Of a stretch of DNA of 64,000 bases, positions 54,513-63,505 are shown in pieces (positions within the stretch are counted from its first letter, which is position 1; every line of letters begins with the position of its first letter). Source of the stretch: Prorocentrum cordatum (Eukaryota; Sar; Dinophyceae; Prorocentrales; Prorocentraceae). Below the pieces are notes generated by a model. The model was not told where the DNA came from and made no database searches. It was given only the letters and a program-made list of their open reading frames with translations. The translations under genes and the position numbers were made by a program. The stretch covers positions 726,001-790,000 of the forward strand of contig CAUYUJ010014194.1 in assembly GCA_963575745.1 (NCBI GenBank), in the 5' to 3' direction.

Positions 54513-57455
54513 TCATTCAATAAACTTCTCTTTTGCGTCACCGGCGTCCTTTACGAAATTGAACACGAACGATCTCCAACGTATCGGGTCTGCCGCTGCT
54601 GCCACGAAAGATTCTACAGTCTCAAAGTGGGGTCTCACAAGTTTATGTAATTCAGCCGCCCACTCCTGTTTGGGCCGCCCCTGCTTGCGCTCGCAGACGG
54701 TGTCCGGCTGGAACGCTGGCTTTCGCAAAACATGATCGTTGGGATACCGACCAACTTTCCCAAACAATAATAGCTGTTGTTTCAACAATTTGGAACTGTA
54801 CGGCGATTGCTCGCTCTTTTTCAAAACGAACTTGTTGGAGACTCTGGATATGAATGCCGGAGGTATGTGCAACATCTGTCTGACACGCCTGGCTTGGAAG
54901 CCGCCCAACATCTTCCTGTCAGCTCTGGTAAGCCACGCAGAACTGAGGGAGTACATGACCTTACTGGTGATCATCGCGTCGAAGATCATCAGCTTTCTCT
55001 TGACACCGATCGAAGTGTGTTTCCAAATTTTACAATACCTTGAGAACTCGCCCCACGCCGTCCCCAATCTTCGATTGAGCTCCCCGTATATTCTGCCAGT
55101 GTTGCTAATCGTAGCTCCCAGGTAGACAAGACGATCTTGTGGCTGTATGAGCGCTCCAGAGGGCGAGTATAATTCTATGTCGTTCTGCACGTGCAACACT
55201 TGGAATTTGTCCCAATGTAATTCCATGCCCGCTTTTCCTCCAGCAGTGGCGATTGCGTTCAGCAGCTCTTGCGTGTGCTCTTGGTGCTTTCCAAAGATCA
55301 GAGTGTCGTCCGCATACAATAAGACCGATACATGTCCATGTTCAAGCGCTGTCTTGGCCGGGTCGCTCAACGTCGCGGATGCGTCTCGTATTATCACTGT
55401 CATCGCCATTGCACATAAAAACGGGGACAAGGGGCACCCTTGCGCGATGCCAGACATCTGCCGCCTCTCGCGCGACCTCTGACCCCCATCGGCCACGCAG
55501 AAGCTCCTGTCGGTATAAATGCTCTCGTTTATTGCGAGAAGCCGAGCAGGGGGCCCAAACCTCTGCAGCAATACAAACATAGCTTCCACATTCATCGAAT
55601 CGAATGCTTTTTTTTTCCAGTCTAGCGCAACGAAAGTGGCCCCTGACTTTTTCCCGGCGCTTGCTAACTCAATGTACCTGCGGACCACGTGGATAGCGTC
55701 TGTCGCGCCCCGTCCTCGGCGGAAGCCAAATTGAGTAGCAGCCAGCCGGTCTTCTGCCCCAGCGCCCTGTAGTCGCCGCAATAACAAACTTGCCACCATT
55801 TTGTACGCTACGCACAATAAGCTGATCGGTCTGTAATTGTCGCAGAGGTGCGCTGGCCCTTTGCTTTTGCAAATCGTAGTCACCAAAGAATGCCGCCAGG
55901 CTTGCGGAACCGACTCTTCTAACCAGCATGCGTTGCATAATTTTGCGAGCCACTGTAAACCCCCGGGCGTTTGGGCAACTGCTTTCCAATACTCCGCCGG
56001 GATGCCGTCTGGCCCGCCTGCCTTGTCCCATTTCAATTGTTGCACCACTTTTCCAACTTCCTTAGTAGAGAACTCCCCGTCGTTCACTGGCAGCGTCGGC
56101 CCCAAGGGCTCATGTGATATTATCTCCGCAGGCCGTACTTTCCATTGTACTTTTTTCCAAGAATTCTGCCATGGTGTCGGCTCGTTTGCTGCTCTCCACC
56201 AACTTCCCGGCCATGTTTTGCAATCTCCCTTATCTGCGTTGGCGCCCCCGGCAAAAGGCCCGGATAGCATCCCAATTTCCATTAGCAATGTGCTCTTCGG
56301 CCCAAGCTGTCTTATCAATTTTGCATGATTGCGCGAGAGTCCGCTTTTCTATCGAGCCAAGTGTGCGTTGACTAATCCACGGCCTTTTTCTTTCTGCGGG
56401 AGCTGATGGGAGCGCGGCTGTCGCAGCTTGAGCTGCTCGCGCACCTTTCCCCCGCAAATCCTCTATGGATTCTGGGCAGCCGGGGGAATCTTCCAATGTT
56501 TCAATGAATGCTTCAGCGCATTGTATTCGTAGCGTTTGGTCCCGGAGCGCCTCCAGGGCAGCACCTGGGCGCGGTGGTCGCCGAGCCTCCCCCGTGCAAA
56601 GTGCCAGCGAACATGTGACGAGATAGTGATCTGTCGCGAGAGGTATTTCCCCGTGGCTTCGCAGACCCCGTATTTGAGCAAATGTGTGGGCATCGCGCAG
56701 CAGCAAACCCAGGATGTTGCACTGCTCTTCTGTAGTGGTCCCGTTGTAAGTGGCGCCAGCTTCCAGAAACGTTATTTTTGTTCCTCCAGCGGTGTGTCGA
56801 AGAACGAATGGGCGACAACCAAATCAAGCCCGTCGCAAAATTCGATGAGCAGATCGCGGTTCGGAGCGCCCACTGGCTGCGCGGCCTTCCGCCCCCAACC
56901 GAAATCCCCAAGAATGTGCTCTTCTCCGTTGCATGCGCAACCCATTCTTGCATTGAGGTCCCCGAGTATGACTTCCCCCACATTTGCGGAGCACGCCCTG
57001 TGTCCGACATCGAGGTCAGAATAACATGCAAGCTTGTCCGGGGTAGGCTTCGGATTTGGGGGGGCGTGCGCGCAGAAAACACCAGAGATGCCATTCATCG
57101 TGCGAATCTTGATCCAAGCGAGTGCGTCTGAGACCTGCTTGTGCGAGCGGACTCGTGCCCATATTCTCCCTGATATAACAAACCCCACTTCAGTGCACGT
57201 TTGCCCGTCCCCTTCTGCACCTGACAGTGCCACGACATACCCGTTGAAGTTATAGATGTCCGATTGTTTTGCTCGTGTTTCCTGCAAACAAAGCACTTGG
57301 ATATCAAGGCTCTTCATGCGCACCGTAATTTTCACAAGTTTCTCTTCTGTCAGGCCTTTGACGTTCCACGTTGCAATATTGAATTCTGGGTTGTTGTTCT
57401 CATGGAGGCTGTTGCTCCTTGAGGGTGAAACTCTTCCTGTGCGCCCCTGGCTGTG
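54513..57455 (-). pseudogene. LINE ORF2: APE endonuclease and reverse transcriptase, frameshifted
   Basis: The endonuclease reads FNIATWNVKGL, LCLQETR, VILGDLNARMG and, after a frame change, LATDHYLVT: the N, E, D/N and DH catalytic positions of the APE family. The first frameshift is at an A5 run (plus T5 at 56775-56779); adding one base restores the frame. A TAA follows at about 56238-56240. A second frameshift is at an A6 run (56151-56156), after which the RT frame continues to 54513. RT motifs are KAGGPDGIPAEYW, NYRPISLL, motif A FVALDWKKKAFD, motif B GIAQGCPLSPF and motif C YADD (55302-55313). Motif A appears to have one extra Lys, encoded in an A9 run (55608-55616). No RNase H domain is visible. 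No AUG precedes the endonuclease's catalytic Asn. Confidence 0.9.
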
Positions 57456-58568
57456 TCAATTCGCAGGCTTTCCTTTGCCCGCTCCTTTGGACAGACGGGT
57501 CGCGCTCTTGTCCAGCCTGTCGGTTGTCTTCTGCTGTAGTTCTTTCCATTCTGGTGAGTTCTGCAGTTCCTCCCACGTCTCCCAAGAAGGATCCAGCCAA
57601 TCCAATTTGCGCTTCTTTCCCACAACTTTTACTTGCAGTATTCCTTTGCCCCCAGCTTTAAGTACCCCGGCGTCGTCGTCGATCTTCAGGAACTTTTCGT
57701 CGAAGCCCCACTGCGTGAGCAGGTAGCGGAGGCCGAGAAGCAATGACGTAATGGCACGCTGCTCGATGGGGGCATCCGTGCTGCACCATGCCCGGCGGTT
57801 GCCTTCCCGAGGGTTCTGCTTGCCGCACGCCTCTTGGAGGACCGGGAGGGCGTCCAGAGATGCTTCCCCTGATTGGAACTCCGAGAACAACATGCCCTTG
57901 AATTGTTTTTCCTGAGGGCCTTTCTTATAGCTTTTGAGTGGAAGTTCGCAGTGAGCTTCCTGAAGTACTTTAGCAACCCATTGTTCTGCCTCGGTTGCGG
58001 TTTTATGCGGCAATCCCCCAAAAACAAGTGTCGTGTTATCGTTCTGCCCCTGTGTCGACGATGGTGCGGCTGAGGTGGCGGAGCGTGGTGTGTGCGCATG
58101 CATCTTCATCTCGGCGATGCCCTTCTCGATGTCGGCGATGCGCGGAAGGATGTCGTCCCCCACCTGCCTGTCCAACGTCGTGAAATCATTGAACAAGATG
58201 TCCACGTCCTCCCGGAGCTGCGTCGTCTCGTCCCGGATATCTTCCATACCAGTGTCCACTTTTTGCCGGATGTCTTGCAAGTATTGGCTCAAGCGTTGAA
58301 CTGACTCTGCGACCGGGGCAAGGTACGAATCAAAGAGCGCTTTCATACCCCCCATTGTCACTGGAACCTGAGGGTCAGCGCATGCTCCGGCCATATTGTC
58401 TTCAAACTTCTTCTGCCGCAGCGCCACATCATCGGGGCTCTGCAGCATGGGGCGCTGTGGGCTGTCTCCCACTCGCGCCTGCTTTAACGCACTTTTCTTA
58501 GGGGTGAATGCCAATTCTTCTGGACGCTTCCCCGGCTGCGCAGAGGCCGAAGATGCGTGTCCCGACAT
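57456..58568 (-). CDS. LINE ORF1 protein, 370 aa, coiled coil and RRM-like
   Basis: It probably binds element RNA and forms the ribonucleoprotein particle. Residues 1-60 are basic and disordered (PGKRPEELAF, KKSALKQARVG). Residues ~75-157 show heptad-like spacing of hydrophobics (MKALFDSYLAPVAESVQRL, LFNDFTTLDRQV) suggesting a coiled coil. Residues ~178-235 look like an RRM: LVFGGLP matches an RNP2 strand and KGMLFSEF an RNP1-like strand. The tail is Lys/Gly-rich (LSKGAGKGKPAN). The start at 58568 is the first ATG after a leader rich in ATTGAAATAT. The frame is intact, unlike ORF2. The stop is TGA followed by CAC, and the downstream endonuclease is in the same frame. Confidence 0.85.
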   Translation of the reverse strand: MSGHASSASAQPGKRPEELAFTPKKSALKQARVGDSPQRPMLQSPDDVALRQKKFEDNMAGACADPQVPVTMGGMKALFDSYLAPVAESVQRLSQYLQDIRQKVDTGMEDIRDETTQLREDVDILFNDFTTLDRQVGDDILPRIADIEKGIAEMKMHAHTPRSATSAAPSSTQGQNDNTTLVFGGLPHKTATEAEQWVAKVLQEAHCELPLKSYKKGPQEKQFKGMLFSEFQSGEASLDALPVLQEACGKQNPREGNRRAWCSTDAPIEQRAITSLLLGLRYLLTQWGFDEKFLKIDDDAGVLKAGGKGILQVKVVGKKRKLDWLDPSWETWEELQNSPEWKELQQKTTDRLDKSATRLSKGAGKGKPAN

Positions 58569-58758
58569 GACGGAAATCTATTGAAATATATTGAAATAGT
58601 TATTCCACAAATGCCAGCACTGCTCACCAGCAGCGGGCCAGCCAGCACTGCTTGCCGAGCAGCGGGCCAGGCGGTGTGACGTATGCAGACTGCGGAGTCG
58701 GTAGGAGCCCCAACGGTTCTTGAGCCAACGGTTCTTGAGCCAACGGAGTCGGTAGGAG
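58569..58758 (-). promoter_or_regulatory. LINE 5' UTR with tandem repeats
   Basis: Minus-strand order from the 5' end: CTCCTACCGACTCCG, then TTGGCTCAAG twice in 15-bp tandem (58734-58743 and 58719-58728), then GGGGCTCCTACCGACTCCG again, then a ~29-bp unit with CCCGCTGCT and CAGTGCTGG present twice. Tandem 5' repeats are common in LINE promoters. TTGGCTCAAG equals the last ten bases of the dinoflagellate spliced leader. Confidence 0.6.
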
Positions 58759-58914
58759 CCCCGGTCTCGCAAGAGAGAAGAATTAGAGGGGGCGCTCACG
58801 GAGAACATTGAGACGAACGAGGATAACATCGGGTGGGGGTAAATCGAGAATCTCTGAGATACGGCGGCTCTTGAGGATATCTCTGGCGCCGCGGCCTTCT
58901 CATGTCATTCCAGA
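58759..58914. repeat. Right 156-bp direct repeat flanking the LINE
   Basis: It starts CCCCGGTCTCGCAAGAGAGA and ends CTCATGTCATTCCAGA, then passes without a break into GCGCAATGAAAACGTGTTGG and dispersed repeat D2. The two differences from the left copy are GAATCTC for GCATCTC and CTTGAGG for CTGGAGG. Confidence 0.9.
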
Positions 58915-58985
58915 GCGCAATGAAAACGTGTTGGAACGCTCTGGGACGGCTTTATCCTCGTCCTAGCCCCATCCGATCCTCTCCT
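58915..58985 (+). repeat. Dispersed repeat D2, copy interrupted by the LINE
   Basis: GGAACGCTCTGGGACGGCTTT, ATCCTCGTCCTAGCCCCATCC matches 29590-29640. The upstream portion of the same repeat is inside the direct repeat, so the LINE entered a pre-existing D2 copy. Confidence 0.6.
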
Positions 58986-59069
58986 TGGGACGCAGACGAG
59001 CGCGAGGAGGCGTGCGGCCGACCAGGATGTGTTGTGCGCAAGAAGATCAACAATCAAAACTGATGGTGA

Positions 59070-59240
59070 AAATGCGCGATAAAGATGCAAGCCCATTGAA
59101 CGCCCCTGTTGAAGCTTTTTCGAGCGCGGCGGGCCGTCGAAAGTAGTCGAGGATGAACCGAAGATGCGCGGATACAAGGGCACCCTTGTCCTTGAGAAAA
59201 CTACAAATTGTTCCGGTTCGTTTCGACTGTACTGCCTACC
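59070..59240 (+). repeat. Dispersed repeat F, copy 3
   Basis: AATGCGCGATAAAGATGCAAG, TTTTTCGAGCGCGGCGGGCCG, TCGAAAGTAGTCGAGGATGAA and GATACAAGGGCACCCTTGT align with the copies at 22.55 and 27.85 kb. Confidence 0.65.
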
Positions 59241-59529
59241 CAAGCAATTGGGGGCAGAAAACGCCCTTCACCGAACTCCTACCGGGGAGAATGGAGACTC
59301 GGATTCGGGAGACTCGGGCTAGCCTGACGTGGCCGTCGGGAAAACGAAGGGACCTCTGAAATGTGGCGCGAGTTCCCGATGCAGGCATCCTACAATGACT
59401 GGGCCGTCACAATTCAAGACGAGCCCGTCAGAAAGTGTCGGCGAACCCGAGTGCGGGCTCACTCTAGTCTTAGGTTTCCCCACCGATTATACTACAAGGC
59501 TTGCACTATCAAAGGATGAGGGGGCACGA

Positions 59530-59800
59530 CGGTCATTATTGTCCCTGGGTGCGTGGCTTCAATGGGATTCCGTGGCCTTGATTCTTGCTGTTTCCTTTGT
59601 TGGTTGCTTGTTGTTCGCTGTTGACGTTGTCCTCGCCCGCGACGCCCCCGCGACCCACACCGCGACCCACACCGCGACCCACCCGCGACCCACCCCGCGG
59701 CCCACATCGCGACTCACCTGAGACCCACCCTGCGACCAACCTGCGACCCATCCCGCGCCCGTCCCGTCAACCTTACCCGCAACTGCGGCGTGCTGCGTGA
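59530..59800 (+). mobile_element. Composite repeat K, copy 3, internally deleted
   Basis: GGTCATTATTGTCCCTGGGTG and GGGATTCCG match 50757-50800. The sequence then jumps to a GTTG-rich stretch and a GCGACCCACACC minisatellite (59637-59760) that ends CCGCAACTGCGGCGTGCT, matching 51775-51940. The central ~900 bp of copy 2 is missing. Confidence 0.65.
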
Positions 59801-60030
59801 GATCTCTGAAAGTGCGCGTCGCTCCTGCGGGCCCAACGCACACGCTGCGCCACCAGCCGCCACGTGAGAGGGAACAGAGTGGGAGTGAGCGCAAAGCGAC
59901 GTCGGGTAGTAAGCAGGATCTGTAATACTACTTCTATTGCTCATTTACTCGTTGAGTTCAATTCCGGAGGAAATCAACTATGTGGTCGTTCCTCCATTCT
60001 GACCATGGGGAACAAAACAATGACAGAAAC

Positions 60031-60184
60031 AACATAACCCCGAGATCCGCCCAGGTTCCTCGGATCGGCGCTGGGGCCCCCCTCACTTGGCGCGGATCGC
60101 GACAAGGGACGGCGCCAGAAGCGCCGCCGGGGAGCTCCAGCGCCGATCCGAGAAATCTGCGCAGACCTCCGAGCTTTTATGTTT
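60031..60184. mobile_element. Hairpin element H, copy 7
   Basis: The left arm is AACATAACCCCGAGATCCGC, CCAGGTTCCTCGGATCGGCGC; the right arm is GCGCCGATCCGAGAAATCTGC, GCAGACCTCCGAGCTTTTATG. The arms pair over ~45 bp with few mismatches. TGAC lies near both outer edges but is too short to call a target duplication. Confidence 0.75.
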
Positions 60185-60394
60185 GACCGCCAATCGAAAG
60201 AAGTAGGTGGAAACATGAAGGGGAAGGCAGCAAACAGACATATCGATTCCTGCAGCAGGAAGGCGCTTGAAAAGGATTGGGATCTGGGAATCCAGAAATG
60301 CCTGCTCTCAACGACTGGTGTGTGAGGCCTAGGACAGCAGAACACCCTTCAACAAGTTGTTCAAACAGGCTGTCTGACAAACAACATGAGACCC

Positions 60395-60545
60395 TCCGCC
60401 GGCCAGAACACCCCTAAACCACAAGACCACACGAGGCTGCCCTCCCCCTCAGGTTGCACAAGCACGCCCAGCAAGCACGGAGAACATCAGGGTACCCTCC
60501 CCGAGCCGACCCCGATCTTGCACCTCGGTCCGAACGTACGCCATT
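60395..60545 (+). repeat. Dispersed repeat fragment shared with 7.78-7.93 kb
   Basis: AGAACACCCCTAAACCACAAG, GAGAACATCAGGGTACCCTCC, CCGAGCCGACC and CTCGGTCCGA match 7778-7922 in order. Confidence 0.65.
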
Positions 60546-61147
60546 GTCTCCTCCCCGACGCGCTGCGCAGACGGCGGCGTTCTGCACCCCTCGGCGGAGC
60601 AGCTGCTGCGGAAGCGACCGCCTCGGCCGCCCCGCCTCGCCCCGCCTCGCTCGGGGGCTTTGCTGCAGGCCAACCGCCCTGACCGAGGCCGTCCCCAGCT
60701 CGTCGCGCCAGTCTGCATGGGTCGGCGAGCCCCAGGGGGGGAAAGTGAGAAGGGGCGGGCCTCTCAGAAGGCTCGGAAGTTCTCGGGCCTTCTCAGAAGT
60801 TCTGGAAGCCATCCCCGAAGACGCAGAAAACCAATCAGAAGGCGCGAGGGCTTCTGAGATGCCCCGCCGCCTTCCGAGAAGGCCATCTCCTTCTCACTTA
60901 TCCCCCTCGCCTGCCGCGCCGAAAAAAACACAGCTGCAGGAACTGAATTTTTCTGGGGTCCGCGCGTACCTCCGAAAGTTGTTGCTCATGCCGCGCCTCT
61001 TGCTTCGATCTTCGCGCAACACCCTGCCTGGGGCCCCTTAAGGGTGAGAAGGGGCCCTGGAGGCCTCTCTGGAAAGCCTGGGGGCACTTCAGGGCCAAGA
61101 ATACACATGGCAACGCCCGCACGTTGTGCCCGCAGGGTGGCCTGCCC
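60546..61147. other. No recognised gene; partial H arm
   Basis: GGGGTCCGCGCGTACCTCCGA followed by AAGTTG at 60956-60981 looks like a single arm of hairpin element H without a convincing partner. The rest is GC-rich. Confidence 0.4.
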
Positions 61148-61300
61148 TGGTCTCCATAGGCGGGATCCGTCAGCATCGAATATGGAACTCGGATCGCATC
61201 GAACTGTGTGTGCACCGGATCGAGCCGTCTCGGCACGAGGTCGTCATCGAATCGGATCGGCTGCGCCAAGATGCACACCAACGCCAGGCAAGAAGCGGAT
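61148..61300 (+). repeat. Dispersed repeat S, copy 3
   Basis: GGGATCCGTCAGCATCGAATA, GTCTCGGCACGAGGTCGTCAT and GCGCCAAGATGCACACCAACG align with the copies at 16.85 and 53.76 kb. Confidence 0.7.
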
Positions 61301-61544
61301 CGATCGGTTTGTCGGAAAGACGAAGTTGAATCGGATCGGACCAACCACAGTCGACACCGAAATGGACCGAGATGGGCCCTGCAAAGCTCCCCCGCGGAGG
61401 TATTCCTGGAGCGGAGACGGCCGCCGCTGGGAGACATCCCGAGGCTCCCGAAGCCACCAGGAAGGATCCAAAACTTCGGCAGAAACCTCGGGCTTCGATC
61501 GAGGCTCGAAGGTCCCCACGACTTGTACTTCCACGCCTTCCACG

Positions 61545-61640
61545 CGGTAGGTGCAGCGCTGCCGCGGCCGCCGCCGCGGCCTCAGCGGCGGCCACCGTCG
61601 AGGCCGCAGCGGCGGCCGCGGCGGCCGCATCGTGGCGATA
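61545..61640 (+). repeat. GCCGCG-rich low-complexity tract
   Basis: GCCGCGGCCGCCGCCGCGGCC and related sequence; polyalanine frames on both strands are artefacts. Confidence 0.85.
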
Positions 61641-62740
61641 CCTTCCGCGCGGAGGGTGCGGCAGGTGCGGGTCGAGGCGAGGGGGCTCGAATCGAGGCCC
61701 GATCTCCTTTCGGCGAGGGGCTGGAGAGCTCCGAGCGCAGAAGAGAGTGGGCTGGCCATGTTCTGCAGGACACGCGGGAAATGATGGAACGGGGGCAGCA
61801 GAATATTCAGCCAACACCGACCAAAGCGCCAGGCTTGAGCCGCGCGGCCGCGAGGGGCGGTGCACACGCGAGGGAGCGGGGAGCAGTGAGGAGCGAAGTG
61901 ACGGATCCAGTAGGCGAAAGAGAGATGCAAGGAGGCAACGATTCAATTGCGGTGGCCGAGCGTGCAGCTATGCAGGGCCAAGCAAATATTGACGTTGAGC
62001 GGGTCGAGAAGCACGGTGCCAACACATGCCTCACATACGCGTATCGCAATGGAATCAAAGATCGGACCATTCCGTGCGCTGCAAAGAAACACTAGGCTAC
62101 GGGGTGCCGAGAACCTTCCTCGGGAGACGCCGTTCGTTGGAAGCAGCGGTGTCTGACTGATGCTGAGCCTGTGGACTGGGAACGTGACCTGCAAAAGAAT
62201 TGGCCCTCGCATTGCGACTTCCACAGCTCGTTATCTACCGACTCCCCCACAATGCTGGCCACCTGATACATCGTCCAGACATTGTGACAATTATGGCACG
62301 AAGATGTCAAACCCCTCTCGACACAGTGACCGACACAACCCCACATCTGGAGCCGCACAGCAGCTGAAGTACCCCAGAGGGCCTCGCTCACAGAACCAAA
62401 TATCCAGATAATGGAAAGGCCTGCCACACCCAATGACCAGAGACGTCCACGGCCACACCACCATCGAAAACCGTCCGAACCGAGTGCGAACGCGAAGCGC
62501 GACACAGAAAAACCTAACGAAATGAGCCTGCATAGAAGGGCGCGGCGGCGCAGCCGCCGACCGAACCGAGACGAACCGAGTGCAGCCGACCGGACCGCGG
62601 CAACCCCTGCTGACCTTGCCAGCGGCAGAGGTGGCGGGCAAGGCCGGGCACACCTACTCGCAGAGGGGACGGGCCCAGAAAGCTCGAGGCACTGCATGGG
62701 CCGAGGGGGGAGGTGCCGGCCGATCGCCTCACCTTTCCGC
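61641..62740. other. No established gene
   Basis: Plus- and minus-strand frames of 200-300 codons overlap almost completely. A less GC-rich part (61920-62520) has a plus-strand tail reading QGQANIDVERVEKHGANT and a minus-strand stretch with SCHNCHNVWTMYQVASIVGE; neither has a recognised domain. Confidence 0.3.
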
Positions 62741-62940
62741 CGGGGGCAATGCCCGCGTATGCCCGCGCGCCTCAGCGCTGCGTACCCCTCCATACCTGCG
62801 CCAACGGACAGAAGCAGGATATCCGGGGGGATGGGGGGCCAGGCGGGCCCGATAACCCGGGCGATCGCCGGACCCCCCCCCCCAAAAATCGCTGGCCCGA
62901 CGGGCCAGGGGCGTGCTGTAATCTCCGGCTGCACGCTCAC
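62741..62940 (+). repeat. Dispersed repeat shared with 6.7-6.9 and 26.85 kb
   Basis: ATGCCCGCGCGCCTCAGCGCT, GATAACCCGGGCGATCGCCGG and TCGCTGGCCCGACGGGCCAGG, GGCGTGCTGTAATCTCCGG match parts of 6760-6900 and 26858-26900. Confidence 0.6.
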
Positions 62941-63004
62941 TCTTTCTAGTCCGCCCGCGCGTGCGGCCCCCCTGGAGGCCCGGAACAAAGAATACCCCGG
63001 CCGA

Positions 63005-63505
63005 AGCCTGGGAGTTCCTCAGCAAACTCCCGGCAAGGTCCCCGCAAGGTCCCCCAAAGAGCTCCAGACGCCCACCGGACGGTCCAAGAGGCCCCGAGTC
63101 GCCGTAAAATCATTCCAAGACGCCCAAAAGCGCCTTCAGACAGCCCCAGAGGCCGCCGGGAAGCCCCGAGAGAGCCGCAATATGCGCTCCAAGAGGGCAC
63201 CTGATCGCATATACGATTTTGAAGCAATGTTCGAAACTGCCCAGGAGGCCCTCAAAATCGCCCCAAGATGGCCCAACATGCCGCCAAGTTGAGCCCAAGA
63301 CGGCTCCAGAGCGCTGAAAGACAGCCCAAAGGGCTCCTCAAGACGACTCCAGAGGCTCCCAGAAGACCCCATGAACGGCACTTCGAGCTGCCATGTCCTG
63401 CCCATTCCCGCGAGATCGTTCACGAAACCGTCAGCAGGGCCCTAAGAACTCCCCGAGGCACCAAAATACTTGCCCAAGGAGGCTCCCAAGTGGCCTCCTA
63501 AGAAA
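63005..63505 (+). repeat. CCAAGACGCCCAAAAG minisatellite
   Basis: Strongly degenerate 12-16-bp units (CCAAGAGGCCCCGAG, CCAAGACGGCTCCAG, CCAGAGGCTCCCAG) belong to the CCCCAAGAGGCC family at 27.1 kb. Confidence 0.7.

Larger units (their letters stand above)
54297..58758 (-). mobile_element. Non-LTR retrotransposon (LINE), near full length, 4,462 bp
   Basis: The order on the minus strand is a ~190-bp 5' UTR with short tandem repeats, ORF1 (coiled coil plus RRM-like), an APE-type endonuclease, a reverse transcriptase with YADD, and a 216-bp 3' UTR ending GCTTCGCTTCGATCGA without poly(A). Target-primed reverse transcription would be the mobilisation route. The YLGATISNTGRIYGELNRRL and ISRVSNKFVL segments after the RT resemble LINE proteins I associate with dinoflagellates. 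It is bounded by 156-bp direct repeats. Frame lesions in ORF2 mean this copy is probably dead, unless they are assembly errors; most sit in homopolymers. Confidence 0.9.
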
